A stretch of 64,000 nucleotides of DNA, from the NCBI GenBank assembly GCA_017478225.1, contig JAFVDX010000041.1:1-64000 (forward strand), read 5' to 3'. The number at the start of each line of letters is the position of its first letter. The stretch's first letter is position 1. The notes under the pieces were generated by a model that did no database searches, was not told where the DNA came from, and worked only from the letters and a program-made list of their open reading frames with translations. Shown here piece by piece: positions 27,063 through 35,609 of the stretch. A program made the position numbers and the translations under genes. The stretch comes from Paludibacteraceae bacterium (GTDB taxonomy: Bacteria; Bacteroidota; Bacteroidia; Bacteroidales; Paludibacteraceae).

Positions 27063-27086
27063 ATCTAACTTTATAGTTAGATTTCT
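27063..27086 (+). terminator. Terminator hairpin after the TamL-like gene
   Basis: ATCTAACT-TTAT-AGTTAGAT is a perfect 8-bp stem with a 4-base loop, followed by TTCT. It lies 80 bases after the stop and before the convergent gene ending at 27106. Confidence 0.55.
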
Positions 27087-27105
27087 TATGCAAATATAAG
27101 ATAAT

Positions 27106-27842
27106 CTATTTGTAACTAAACATTACTCCTACTTTAGTATCACCATTATCATTTGTAAGTGTTATTTGATCAGGATATTTCAAAATATCTGAGGTGTACA
27201 TTTTCTGCTTCATTATTTGTGTCCCATTGCCGTTAGTCTTGTTGTTCCAATAAATGTATATGTAGTAATAATTGTCGTCTTTAAGCCCATCCATTAATAT
27301 GGGTGATGAAAAATTATACTCGTATGGGAGCATGCTATTACTCAATAATGGTGTATATGATGTATTAAACCATGTGGTAGTAAAAAAATCATCATCTTTA
27401 CAAACCGCTTTATAGTATTTGCTGTTATAACCTACTTCAAGGTATTTAATTCCCGATATATATATCTTAGGCTCTGAAATGGTAATAGTTTTTCTTAGGC
27501 TATTACTTCCTGCATTGTTTGAGGCAGTAAGAGTAACAATAAATTTGCCTGTAGAGGTATATTTGTGAGTTGGATTTTTCTCTGTAGAAGTTGAACCGTC
27601 TCCAAAATCCCATGAAAATTTAGTAGGATTTCCACTACTGCTATTAGTAAAAGTAACCACAAATGGTTGTTTAAGTTGACAAGTGAATTGTGGCGTTGGT
27701 GCAACTCCTGTTGACGAGTTCCCGCCAGAGTTGTTATCGTCTCCGTAGTAATCATGATAACTGGGAGTGTTCTTCTCACTACATGCCGTCCAAAACAAGA
27801 CTACGCACAAATAAACAATGTTTTGTAACTTGAATTTTTCAT
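27106..27842 (-). CDS. PKD-domain lipoprotein with frameshifted start
   Basis: The main frame encodes a lipoprotein (Trp-Thr-Ala-Cys), an Asn/Ser-rich linker and a PKD domain containing Trp-Asp-Phe-Gly-Asp-Gly-Ser. About 130 residues of unassigned sequence follow. The obvious start, ATG at 27842, is followed by five A and lies out of frame, reaching a stop after 13 codons. With six A the N terminus would read Met-Lys-Lys-Phe-Lys-Leu-Gln-Asn-Ile-Val-Tyr-Leu, a normal signal peptide. As given, translation could only start at TTG 27810 with a shortened signal. This is a real indel, a slippage switch or a sequence error. Confidence 0.7.
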
Positions 27843-27950
27843 AATGTTATAATTTTTTTAGTTAAAATATTCTATAAGTGGTTTTTTGAGATAGTGTGAG
27901 TATAGTTTATATTCTTCCGAAACTGCCACAAGGCGATTTCTGAATGGTAC

Positions 27951-27983
27951 ATAATAAAAACTCCGTGAACGGGATTCACGGAG
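27951..27983 (-). terminator. Terminator of the minus-strand membrane-protein gene
   Basis: CTCCGTGAA-CGGGA-TTCACGGAG (27961-27983) is a perfect 9-bp stem with a 5-base loop. Read on the minus strand it is followed by a T run (plus 27956-27960). It lies about 55 bases after the stop of the gene at 28038-28697. Confidence 0.85.
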
Positions 27984-28037
27984 CAAAAGTAGTGCAGTTG
28001 GTGCAGACTGTCAAAAGTTCGATTTCGATTGTCGAAC

Positions 28038-28697
28038 TTATCGAAGTTTTTGTAGTTCTGAACTTATCTTTGATTTGATATTATCAACTTTTTTTGCTGT
28101 TTTGCTTGGATAGGCCTCATTGAAATGATTGAAACTTGGCATTTCTTTGTTAGTAACGCTACCCGTCCATGCATATAAATCATAGATGTTACTATCATTC
28201 AAATATCCACATTCTTGTAATGCCGTTAGATATTGACTTACGATGGCAGTATTGATTTTGTTAGAGTTATTAATGTTTGAAGGGAGGTTTTTTAGCATAT
28301 TGCATATCAATTCTTCTTGTTCTTTGGTGAGATTGATAAGTAATGATGTCACTTTTAAGTTTTCAGTAATCGTCTTTTTTAAGTTGTCTTTATTGCCTAA
28401 TATATAGTCAACTTTTTCTTCAAACTCCTTTTCTTCGTCGTTCTTAACAAAAGGAGAAAATATCATTCTTGCTATAACAGAAAGCAGGAATACACATAAA
28501 ACAACAATTCCTACAAATTTGAAAATATGGTTAATTATTAGTTCTGTTTGTTGAGGTATGTTAAAAAAATTATTACTCAAAAGAGCATATACAATCCATA
28601 AAAGCAATACTGCAAACAAAACAATGGCAGATAATTCAAGTATTTGTTTTACTATATTGTCTGCTTTTACTAATTTCTGTTGAATATCTTTCTTCAT
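28038..28697 (-). CDS. Hypothetical two-helix membrane protein
   Basis: This is a 219-residue protein with a short basic N terminus and two transmembrane helices (about residues 22-42 and 58-82). A cytoplasmic, Lys/Asn/Glu-rich helical domain of about 130 residues follows and ends in Glu-Leu-Gln-Lys-Leu-Arg. I recognise no family and no enzymatic motif. It has its own terminator downstream and very AT-rich codons, suggesting an accessory gene. Confidence 0.7.
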   Translation of the reverse strand: MKKDIQQKLVKADNIVKQILELSAIVLFAVLLLWIVYALLSNNFFNIPQQTELIINHIFKFVGIVVLCVFLLSVIARMIFSPFVKNDEEKEFEEKVDYILGNKDNLKKTITENLKVTSLLINLTKEQEELICNMLKNLPSNINNSNKINTAIVSQYLTALQECGYLNDSNIYDLYAWTGSVTNKEMPSFNHFNEAYPSKTAKKVDNIKSKISSELQKLR

Positions 28698-28827
28698 TTA
28701 ATTTAGAATTTGTTTCTTCAATGTGTGTTAAAACGCTTCACCTCTTGGACAATTCATTTTTATATAATCTATAGATTGACCATTAAGTATAATTAGATGA
28801 TTATAGAGTATTTGAAATTTTAGTTGT

Positions 28828-29178
28828 TTACTTGAACCATGATGGAGGCCCGTACACTTCGTCAATAGGTTCAGGATTTTCCCATTTCTGTTCAAACTCT
28901 TTGAAGGCATCAAGCAGATTATGTATACCATCTTCTGAAAGTACACTGCGATTTATGTCTTTAGGTAATAGTCCTGCTTCGTCGGCTTCAAAGTCACAAT
29001 GCCAATCACCTGAGGTGTAGTAACTATCAAGCATCAATACCTTCATACGCAGTTGATCAACAAAGCGTGTTATTTGTTTGTGACTGATATCGCTGTCAAA
29101 CTGCTGCTCAATATCTTGTAGAATGGAGCCATACAATTCGCTCATGCGCTTTATTCGGTTAATATCAAATGATTGCAT
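28828..29178 (-). CDS. DUF4298 family protein
   Basis: This is a 116-residue soluble protein. The N-terminal half is helical (Arg-Ile-Lys-Arg-Met-Ser-Glu-Leu-Tyr). The conserved core reads Tyr-Tyr-Thr-Ser-Gly-Asp-Trp, Asp-Phe-Glu-Ala-Asp-Glu-Ala-Gly and Val-Leu-Ser-Glu-Asp-Gly, the signature of DUF4298. The role is unknown; some members occur near phage or toxin-like genes. It is monocistronic, with its own promoter upstream. Confidence 0.85.
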   Translation of the reverse strand: MQSFDINRIKRMSELYGSILQDIEQQFDSDISHKQITRFVDQLRMKVLMLDSYYTSGDWHCDFEADEAGLLPKDINRSVLSEDGIHNLLDAFKEFEQKWENPEPIDEVYGPPSWFK

Positions 29179-29224
29179 AGTACTCTTGAGATATTTAGAT
29201 AAATAATTGACTATATATTTTCTG

Positions 29225-29256
29225 CAAAGGTATAATTTATTTGCGATTTATACAAG
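29225..29256 (-). promoter_or_regulatory. Promoter of the DUF4298 gene
   Basis: On the minus strand CTTG (plus 29253-29256) and TACCTTTG (plus 29225-29232) are separated by 20 bases, about 45 bases before the ATG. Confidence 0.7.
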
Positions 29257-29309
29257 AATTATTCTATCAAAATATCTTATATATTCGAATTCTATTGACT
29301 TAAATAAAT

Positions 29310-29340
29310 TTTGATAACTCAAAAATAAACTGTATTTTTG
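29310..29340 (+). promoter_or_regulatory. Promoter of the PIF1-like helicase gene
   Basis: TTTG at 29310-29313 and TATTTTTG at 29333-29340 have a 19-base spacer, 36 bases before the ATG. Confidence 0.7.
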
Positions 29341-29376
29341 CAAACTTGACGCCTCTATGATAAAGATAAATAATGT

Positions 29377-31749
29377 ATGAAAGAAAATATACAAAATAAT
29401 GCAGAACAATCATTACCTTATCGTTTGGCAGAAGAGTTCTCGGAGCGAACAAATCGTTGCCTGTTTATTACCGGTAAGGCAGGAACGGGCAAGACTACTT
29501 TTCTGAAACATTTGAGGGAAGTGTCCCCAAAGAATATGGCAGTGGTGGCACCAACCGGTGTAGCGGCTATCAATGCCGGAGGTATGACTATCCATTCGTT
29601 CTTTCAACTGCCGATAAGGACACTTATACCGACTCCTGAATCGTACCATCAGATGTTTGCCGAGCAGCGCATGATGCAGCGTAAGCGGCAGATGCTCTAT
29701 CATTTAGAGATGCTTGTGATTGACGAGATAAGTATGGTCAGAGCCGATGTGCTTGATGCTATTGATGCAGTGCTGCGGCATTTTCGTTATCGTCGAAACG
29801 AGCCGTTTGGCGGAGTGCAGGTGGTGATGATAGGGGACCTAATGCAACTGCAACCCGTCGTACACGGCGAAGAAGAGAGAGAAATGATGGCAAAGTATTA
29901 CGACGGTCCGTATTTCTTCCAAAGCAAGGTGATGCAACAAGTGCAACCTGTGTATATCGAATTTGACCATGTATTTCGTCAGCAGAACGAGCAGTTTGTC
30001 AAACTGCTTAACGAAGTGAGAGAGAATAGGCTATCTTCAGAAGGGCGAGCGATGTTATCGGCAAGGTATGTGCAGAATTATGATAACAAAGACCGCTACG
30101 CTGAAGGAGAAAAGAGCAAAGACTCTTTTAATGATGATTTTCATATTACTCTTACTACTCATAACCAACAGGCAGATGAACTGAATCACAGACGGCTGGA
30201 TGAGTTAGGCAGCAGGCAATATACCTTTGAGGCGGTTGTGCAGAAAAACTTTCCTGAAAGTAGTTATCCAACGGAAGAGACACTTACTCTCAAAGTTGGG
30301 GCTCGAGTGATGTTTATTCGCAATGACGACCAGAAACCCAGACGATTCTATAATGGTAAGTTAGGCATAGTTAAGGCTATATATGATGACGAAGGCCTGA
30401 TTCTTGTCAGTTGTGAAGATGGCGACATAGAGGTTGAGCCGATAACATGGGAGAATATCCGTTATAAGGAAGACTCACAGACGGGAAAGATAGAAGAAGA
30501 GTTGTTGGGTACTTTTACTCAATATCCGCTTCGTTTGGCATGGGCTATAACGATACATAAAAGTCAGGGGCTGACTTTTGATAGGGTAATAATAGATGCA
30601 GCAAGGGCGTTTGCAGCAGGACAGGTGTATGTGGCATTGTCACGATGCAGAACTTTAGAGGGTATTGTGCTTTCTTCGCCCTTGGTGAATGTGAGTTTAG
30701 GAAATGACAGGCAGGTGCTGGATTATGTAAATGAACAGCCTTCCACTGAGCAATCAGGTGCTCAACTCACTCGTGCGTTGAAAGAATATCAGTTGCAATT
30801 GTTTTCCGATGTGTATGGTATTGCACCTGTCTTATCATTAGAAGAGCAGATAGAGCGTCATGTGGCCAAATGTGTGTCGTTCAACAAAGAGACTATACCG
30901 TTCTTTGATTTATTACGCAATCAACTTAAAGAATTGATTCCGATATCCGAGAAGTTTCAGCGGCAGTTAGAAAAGGTAATACTTGCAAATCAAACAGTTG
31001 TGGAAGGCATAGATAATAATGGCTATTTACAGCAGCGCTTGCAGGCGGCTGCGGGTTATTTTGTGCCTAAGATAGCATTGTTGGCTCGACAGGTGAGTAA
31101 GCACCCGTGCCGCAGTAAGAACAAAGCCGATGTGGCCGATTTTGACGCAATGATAGGGGATTTGTTCTTGGTGCTGATGCAGAAAGCAGTGTTGATGCAA
31201 ACTATTTCAAAAGAAGCAACAACAGAGGCATATCTGAAAGCAAAAAGTAAATTTGTAGCACCACAAATGGATGTGAAAACTGCATTTGAGAAACCTCAGT
31301 CAAAAACCAAGACAAGCAAAAATAAGTCAGCCGAGAAGAAAGGTCAAGATAGATCAGCGTCACCAAAGGGAAGGGAACAAATTAAAGAAAGTAAGTATGA
31401 CATGAGTATGACATCAGAGGGGAAACTGCATGACGCATTGCATGATGAGGTGAAGAAATCAACCTATGAACAAACCTATGAGTTATATGCCCAAGGAATG
31501 AAACCTGAACAGATTGCAAAATTAAGAGGATTAGAAGTAAATACTATCCTTGGTCATTTGGCAAGATATGTCAAGTTGGGGCAGATACTAATTTCTAACT
31601 TAGTTCCAGAGGAAATAGTTAATAAGATATTAAATGCTCGTGCCGACAATCCGGATTTTACAACATTGAAAGAATTTTATGTTTTGTTTGAAAAGGAGAT
31701 CCCTTATCCATATTTAAGGGCTGTGTTAGATGGATATAACATAATTTAA
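29377..31749 (+). CDS. PIF1-like superfamily 1 helicase with C-terminal helix-turn-helix
   Basis: This is a 790-residue ATP-dependent DNA helicase. Walker A is Gly-Lys-Ala-Gly-Thr-Gly-Lys-Thr-Thr. Motif Ia follows as Val-Ala-Pro-Thr-Gly-Val-Ala-Ala, and motif II as Val-Ile-Asp-Glu-Ile-Ser-Met-Val. Late motifs are Ile-His-Lys-Ser-Gln-Gly-Leu-Thr-Phe and Tyr-Val-Ala-Leu-Ser-Arg-Cys. A Lys-rich linker (about residues 640-680) leads to an HTH_40-like domain near the C terminus. The fold order matches PIF1/RecD-like helicases, usually tied to replication-fork or recombination work; the exact role is unknown. Confidence 0.9.
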   Translation: MKENIQNNAEQSLPYRLAEEFSERTNRCLFITGKAGTGKTTFLKHLREVSPKNMAVVAPTGVAAINAGGMTIHSFFQLPIRTLIPTPESYHQMFAEQRMMQRKRQMLYHLEMLVIDEISMVRADVLDAIDAVLRHFRYRRNEPFGGVQVVMIGDLMQLQPVVHGEEEREMMAKYYDGPYFFQSKVMQQVQPVYIEFDHVFRQQNEQFVKLLNEVRENRLSSEGRAMLSARYVQNYDNKDRYAEGEKSKDSFNDDFHITLTTHNQQADELNHRRLDELGSRQYTFEAVVQKNFPESSYPTEETLTLKVGARVMFIRNDDQKPRRFYNGKLGIVKAIYDDEGLILVSCEDGDIEVEPITWENIRYKEDSQTGKIEEELLGTFTQYPLRLAWAITIHKSQGLTFDRVIIDAARAFAAGQVYVALSRCRTLEGIVLSSPLVNVSLGNDRQVLDYVNEQPSTEQSGAQLTRALKEYQLQLFSDVYGIAPVLSLEEQIERHVAKCVSFNKETIPFFDLLRNQLKELIPISEKFQRQLEKVILANQTVVEGIDNNGYLQQRLQAAAGYFVPKIALLARQVSKHPCRSKNKADVADFDAMIGDLFLVLMQKAVLMQTISKEATTEAYLKAKSKFVAPQMDVKTAFEKPQSKTKTSKNKSAEKKGQDRSASPKGREQIKESKYDMSMTSEGKLHDALHDEVKKSTYEQTYELYAQGMKPEQIAKLRGLEVNTILGHLARYVKLGQILISNLVPEEIVNKILNARADNPDFTTLKEFYVLFEKEIPYPYLRAVLDGYNII

Positions 31750-31774
31750 GAATCACCTAAGACTGCAGAGTATT

Positions 31775-32392
31775 TTATTTTGATATCGATTCTTTGTATA
31801 TCTGCTCGCAAATGGTTCGCATACGAGTTTTATCATTTATTATCTCTCTGAGTGCTTTCAGTCCATTTTGATTTCTTTCTGAATTGAGCCATAGTTGCAT
31901 ATATCCTCCTTCGGCATATTTATCAATCATGTGTTGGTATGCTCTCTCAAAGAGCCACTCGAAGTTGGCTATGGGTTGTTCTTTCAAACCAAAGAAGAGG
32001 GCGCGGCTAAGAATAGTATAAGGCTCAATTTGTCGGTCTGCTTCCGCTACTATAGCCCCATAGATAGTGCGTGGTGGTTTTTTGCCGCTTGCACGATGGT
32101 CCTCTATAGCGTCGCGCATCGTGAGCAGTTGCTCTTGTGTAAACCACTGCTTCAACTGTTGGTCTGCCATAAGTATTTCTCCTGAATGGATATGGTGGTG
32201 TTCGCGGTCAATAGACAATCCAAGGTCGTGGTAGGCTGCAATGACAAGTGCCATTTGTTCGTCTGCATGGTGCTCACGAGCAAGAACGAGACTTTCGCTT
32301 ATCACACTCCGAGCATGATCGCGCTGATGACCACGATCGAATGCATCGTAACGAGGGAGAATACAATTGTCGATATATTCTTGCAGAGTCAT
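31775..32392 (-). CDS. HD-domain phosphohydrolase
   Basis: This is a 205-residue protein of the HD superfamily. Metal-binding residues are visible as His-Gln-Arg-Asp-His-Ala, Ala-Tyr-His-Asp-Leu-Gly, an Arg-Glu-His-His-His-Ile-His-Ser-Gly segment, and a later Glu-Ala-Asp. These fit the H...HD...D pattern of metal-dependent phosphohydrolases acting on nucleotides or related phosphoesters. The substrate is unknown. It is convergent with the helicase gene and leaves 25 bases between stops. Confidence 0.85.
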   Translation of the reverse strand: MTLQEYIDNCILPRYDAFDRGHQRDHARSVISESLVLAREHHADEQMALVIAAYHDLGLSIDREHHHIHSGEILMADQQLKQWFTQEQLLTMRDAIEDHRASGKKPPRTIYGAIVAEADRQIEPYTILSRALFFGLKEQPIANFEWLFERAYQHMIDKYAEGGYMQLWLNSERNQNGLKALREIINDKTRMRTICEQIYKESISK

Positions 32393-32506
32393 AGTATTTA
32401 TTCAATAGATTGGTTTTAAGCGCTTTTGCTTGTTAATTTAGTTTTTGAATGATCTGGTGATTAGCCGTGTTGCTCTATTTATAATTGTTATGTTGAATAA
32501 GCGATT

Positions 32507-32890
32507 TTATTTAATATTGCATAACTCTCTCCACCCTTGCGGCAATGCCACATTAGGTAGGTCTTTTGCAGCAGAAAAGAGTGGGGCTATCTGTGCGTCT
32601 CTAAAACCTGCTATGCCGCAACCGATACGGGTAACATAGAAAATCAATTCGGGGTGTTGTTTGGCGTAAGTAATAAACTCATCTACATACGGCCGGATAG
32701 TGTCTATACCGCCTTGCATGGTTGGTATGGCATAGCATTGACCTGTTCTGCCAACGCCTACTCCCCATTCGGCTCCAAACATATCGTAGGCTTGTCGGGC
32801 TGCTCCACCACCATGAGCACCGGCAAGATTGCTGCCAAAAACAAATATCTCGTTTTCCTGCAACGATGTGATAAATTCTGGGGTTATCAT
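32507..32890 (-). CDS. Macro-domain-like protein (A1S_2505-like)
   Basis: This is a 127-residue protein resembling small macro-like proteins. The glycine-rich loop Phe-Gly-Ser-Asn-Leu-Ala-Gly-Ala-His-Gly-Gly-Gly-Ala-Ala matches the ADP-ribose-binding loop. Tyr-Ala-Ile-Pro-Thr and Ile-Gly-Cys-Gly-Ile-Ala-Gly-Phe form the second conserved region. It may bind or hydrolyse ADP-ribose-type ligands. It starts about 115 bases upstream of the HD gene on the same strand. Confidence 0.82.
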   Translation of the reverse strand: MITPEFITSLQENEIFVFGSNLAGAHGGGAARQAYDMFGAEWGVGVGRTGQCYAIPTMQGGIDTIRPYVDEFITYAKQHPELIFYVTRIGCGIAGFRDAQIAPLFSAAKDLPNVALPQGWRELCNIK

Positions 32891-33032
32891 GTTTTTTAAT
32901 TTATAATTTCATTTTTTTATATCGATATACCGATATTCTCTTATTCCTTGATTTTGTCCGAAAAGTTACAAATCTGTTGGTTGTTTGTAAGTGAGGCGGT
33001 TATTTCTTGGTGAATAACTAAACTTTGTTTGA

Positions 33033-33246
33033 TTAAAAATCGTTGTCTTCGTAAATGTCGAAGCCATCCATATAATCATGTTCTTCGTCATTTTCAAACT
33101 CGCTGTCACAATCCCAATCTTCTTGGTCTGTCCAGTTTGATGAACCTTCTGCTATGTGACGGCGATTTTCGTGAATACTGCGATAGTCTTCAATATCGAA
33201 GTCTTCATCTTTTGACGAACAAAATAATAAAATCTAAAAGTCCCAT
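33033..33246 (-). pseudogene. Small acidic protein with an apparent frameshift
   Basis: The minus-strand ATG at 33246 reads Met-Gly-Leu-Leu-Asp-Phe, then hits a stop after 13 codons. A one-base skip near 33228 gives Met-Gly-Leu-Leu-Asp-Phe-Leu-Phe-Cys-Ser-Ser-Lys-Asp. The shifted frame continues through an Asp/Glu-rich sequence ending Tyr-Glu-Asp-Asn-Asp-Phe at 33033. The joined product is about 70 residues, and the conceptual N terminus looks like a normal protein start. No enzymatic motif is seen. It may be a broken gene or carry a one-base sequence error. Confidence 0.5.
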
Positions 33247-33330
33247 AATTAGAAATGTTTATAAATTATAAAGTTATACTCAAATAATCAAAATTTATTG
33301 TTGGCAAATTATTGTACTAATGAAAGTCCG

Positions 33331-34761
33331 CTATTTTAGTTCGTTTATTCCTAATTCTCTATGGATTAGGTGAACTTTTATTTTATATTTATTTCTTATA
33401 TGTTCAGCAGTTTTGAGTGCAGAATATGCAGAACGATGCTGCCCACCTGTACAACCAAAAGAAATCATTAGGTCGGTAAAGCCCCGCTTGATATATCGCT
33501 CAATGCTTGCATCAATTAAGGAATATGCACTATCAAGAAATTTTAATATCTCACCATCTTTCTCAAGAAAATCTTGAACCGGTTTATCAAGTCCTGTTAA
33601 GGATTTGAATTGTTCATATTTGCCAGGGTTATGTACAGCGCGACAATCAAAGACATATCCACCGCCATTACCAGAAGAGTCTTGGGGAAGCCCTTTTTTA
33701 TACGAGAAACTATATACCGTAACAATGAGGTTGTCATGCTGCATGGGAAATTGAAGATTAGGCAATTGGGTGAGTTCGTGTAGGACTTTTATTAGATATG
33801 GGTATTGTGGGAAGTCGTCTTCGAGAAGTGTTTTTAAGTTATTTATGGCAAAAGGAATAGATTGAATAAAATGTGCTTTACGCTCAGACCAACCTCGAAA
33901 TCCATAAGCACCTAATACTTGGAGAGTACGAAAAAGAACAAAATGTTTAAGGGTTTGTTTGAAAGAAATTTTATCTACTTTGGTGTATTTATTTATTTCA
34001 TCGAGATAAACATCTATTAAAGTGTCTCTTAAACTTTGTGAGAAGTTAGCCTTTGCCTGCCATAAGAATGATGCTACATCATAGTGAATAGGACCTTTTC
34101 TGCCCCCTTGAAAGTCAATGAAGTAAGGTTTGTTTTGGTATATCATGATATTTCTGCTTTGAAAATCACGATACATAAAGCCTTGTGGTTGAACATTGGT
34201 TAGTATTTCAACCATTTTTTGGAAGTCATCTTCAAGAAGATTTTCATGAAATTCTAAACCTGATGGTTTTAAGAAGCAGTATTTGAAGTAATTCAGATCC
34301 CATAAAACATTTCTGTTGTCAAAAGCAGGTTGAGGATAGCAAACAGAATAATCTAAATCATGAGCCGCAACGATTTGTAAATATGCCAATTGACGAATAG
34401 ATTGTGATAGAAGCGATAATGCGTTATCATCTAACTTATTATTTTTCTGGCATTTTTCAATCTCACTAAAGAGTGAGATATCGCCTAAGTCTTCTTGAAT
34501 ATAGCGTAATTTGTCATTTGATACGGCCAAAACTTTAGGTGTATTGACTCCTTGTTTGTTTAAGTAATCAGATAAGGTTATAAATGCTATATTTTCGTTG
34601 ATAGATGTTCCAACAACTCCTATATATGAATGATCATTGTTATCAAATAGTCTATAGTAGATTCTATTACTACCTGATTGTGATAGTTTTACCGATTTAG
34701 TGATTGGTATATAAAAAAAACCGAAATCACAAGGTTCTTGTAATTCCATTTGTATGTTCAT
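33331..34761 (-). CDS. Sugar kinase (APH/AmgK-like) fused to RapZ C-terminal domain
   Basis: This is a 476-residue two-domain protein. Residues 1 to about 335 form an aminoglycoside-phosphotransferase fold related to AmgK cell-wall sugar kinases. The catalytic loop reads Tyr-Arg-Asp-Phe-Gln-Ser-Arg-Asn, with the usual leading His replaced by Tyr, and the metal-binding loop is Phe-Ile-Asp-Phe-Gln-Gly-Gly. From about 345 the sequence matches the RapZ C-terminal domain: Phe-Asp-Cys-Arg-Ala-Val-His-Asn-Pro-Gly and Phe-Gly-Cys-Thr-Gly-Gly-Gln-His-Arg-Ser. The RapZ N-terminal ATPase is absent. ATG 34761 was chosen over TTG 34815. It may link amino-sugar sensing and phosphorylation. Confidence 0.87.
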   Translation of the reverse strand: MNIQMELQEPCDFGFFYIPITKSVKLSQSGSNRIYYRLFDNNDHSYIGVVGTSINENIAFITLSDYLNKQGVNTPKVLAVSNDKLRYIQEDLGDISLFSEIEKCQKNNKLDDNALSLLSQSIRQLAYLQIVAAHDLDYSVCYPQPAFDNRNVLWDLNYFKYCFLKPSGLEFHENLLEDDFQKMVEILTNVQPQGFMYRDFQSRNIMIYQNKPYFIDFQGGRKGPIHYDVASFLWQAKANFSQSLRDTLIDVYLDEINKYTKVDKISFKQTLKHFVLFRTLQVLGAYGFRGWSERKAHFIQSIPFAINNLKTLLEDDFPQYPYLIKVLHELTQLPNLQFPMQHDNLIVTVYSFSYKKGLPQDSSGNGGGYVFDCRAVHNPGKYEQFKSLTGLDKPVQDFLEKDGEILKFLDSAYSLIDASIERYIKRGFTDLMISFGCTGGQHRSAYSALKTAEHIRNKYKIKVHLIHRELGINELK

Positions 34762-34842
34762 AATGTCTATTATGTTGAATAGGGCAAAGGTAGAGGAATT
34801 TTGGAAATTGAACAAGAGAAAAATGAAAAATAATTAAAGAAA

Positions 34843-35070
34843 ATGGATAAATGGTATAAAAATATAGATAAATGGTGTAAAAATATAGATAAATGGTGTA
34901 AAAATATGGATAAATGGTATAAAAATATGGATAAATGGTATAAAAATATAGATAAATGGTATAATAATATGGATAAATGGTATAATAATATGGATAAATG
35001 GTGTAAAAATATAGATAAATGGTATAATAATATGGATAAATGGTATAAAATATGGATAATGGTATAAATC
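34843..35070. repeat. 21-bp tandem repeat array, about 11 copies
   Basis: Ten units of ATGGATAAATGGTATAAAAAT type start at 34843 at exact 21-base intervals (the tenth is one base short), then a decayed eleventh. Units differ mainly at positions 3 (G/A), 14 (A/G) and 18 (A/T). The plus frame reads as heptapeptides (Met/Ile-Asp-Lys-Trp-Tyr/Cys-Lys/Asn-Asn). All three variable positions change the amino acid, so the array behaves as a non-coding minisatellite rather than a conserved protein. Confidence 0.9.
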
Positions 35071-35166
35071 AAAGGTTAAACGGCTTATTTTAGGCGAAAG
35101 AACGGCATAATTAGATGGACAGACGAAATGAAAGATAAAATCAAAGATTATAAGACTAAAAAAATA

Positions 35167-35310
35167 GAGAAAACTAACAGAAACCGAAGGAAACTGACAG
35201 AAACCGAAGGAAACTGACAGAAAACAACAGAAAACGAAGGAAACTGACAGAAAATGAAGAAAACTGACTGAAAAATGAAGAAAAGTGACAGAGACTGATA
35301 GAAAATGAGA
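35167..35310. repeat. Degenerate 20-bp tandem repeat array
   Basis: About six imperfect copies of a unit like AAACTGACAGAAACCGAAGG follow each other, two of them near-identical (35182-35221). Later copies drift to GAAAATGAAG forms. The sequence is purine-rich on the plus strand. Confidence 0.8.
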
Positions 35311-35342
35311 ATATAAAATGAGAGAATACCGTAATTTTAGAC

Positions 35343-35373
35343 TTGACAAAGGGACAAAAATTTTGTATCTTTG
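35343..35373 (+). promoter_or_regulatory. Promoter upstream of the 32-bp array and the 104-residue gene
   Basis: TTG at 35343-35345 and TATCTTTG at 35366-35373 have a 20-base spacer. A transcript starting near 35381 would carry the whole 32-bp repeat array in its leader before the ATG at 35610. Confidence 0.75.
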
Positions 35374-35422
35374 CAATAGATTTGATAAGCATAGAACAAA
35401 TCGCAATATAAATAGGCTAATG

Positions 35423-35565
35423 GAACGCAAACCATAGGCCGAATAGAATGAATAGAACGGAAACCACAGGCCGAATAGAACGAATAGAACGGAAACCATA
35501 GGCCGAATAGAATGAATAGAACGGAAACCACAGGCCGAATAATCAGTATAAACCATAAGCCGTCA
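35423..35565. repeat. 32-bp tandem repeat array, four copies
   Basis: Units start at 35423, 35455, 35487 and 35519, exactly 32 bases apart, with the core GAACGGAAACCACAGGCCGA. Alternate copies carry CATAGG or CACAGG, so the higher-order unit may be 64 bases. A partial fifth copy follows. The array lies in the predicted leader of the next gene. Confidence 0.9.
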
Positions 35566-35609
35566 AGGCTGAAAATAACCTAAATCATTAACCTTAAATC
35601 TTAAACACT

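Larger units (their letters stand above)
35071..35609. other. Non-coding stretch with two more repeat arrays and a promoter
   Basis: No gene is supported between the 21-bp array and the ATG at 35610. The stretch holds a 20-bp degenerate array (35167-35310), a promoter (35343-35373) and a 32-bp array (35423-35565). The minus strand is open across much of it but reads as low-complexity Phe/Ser/Leu repeats. Confidence 0.7.

Noticed and set aside
28728-28946. 72-residue minus-strand gene
   Set aside because: It overlaps the start of the well-supported DUF4298 gene in another frame and lacks any recognisable feature.
34834-35556. 240-residue minus-strand membrane protein
   Set aside because: The Phe/Ile/Ser/Leu-rich frame is the reverse reading of three different tandem arrays and has no other support.
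34843-35565. CRISPR array
   Set aside because: The repeats are directly tandem without unique spacers, differ in unit length from block to block, and no cas gene is near.
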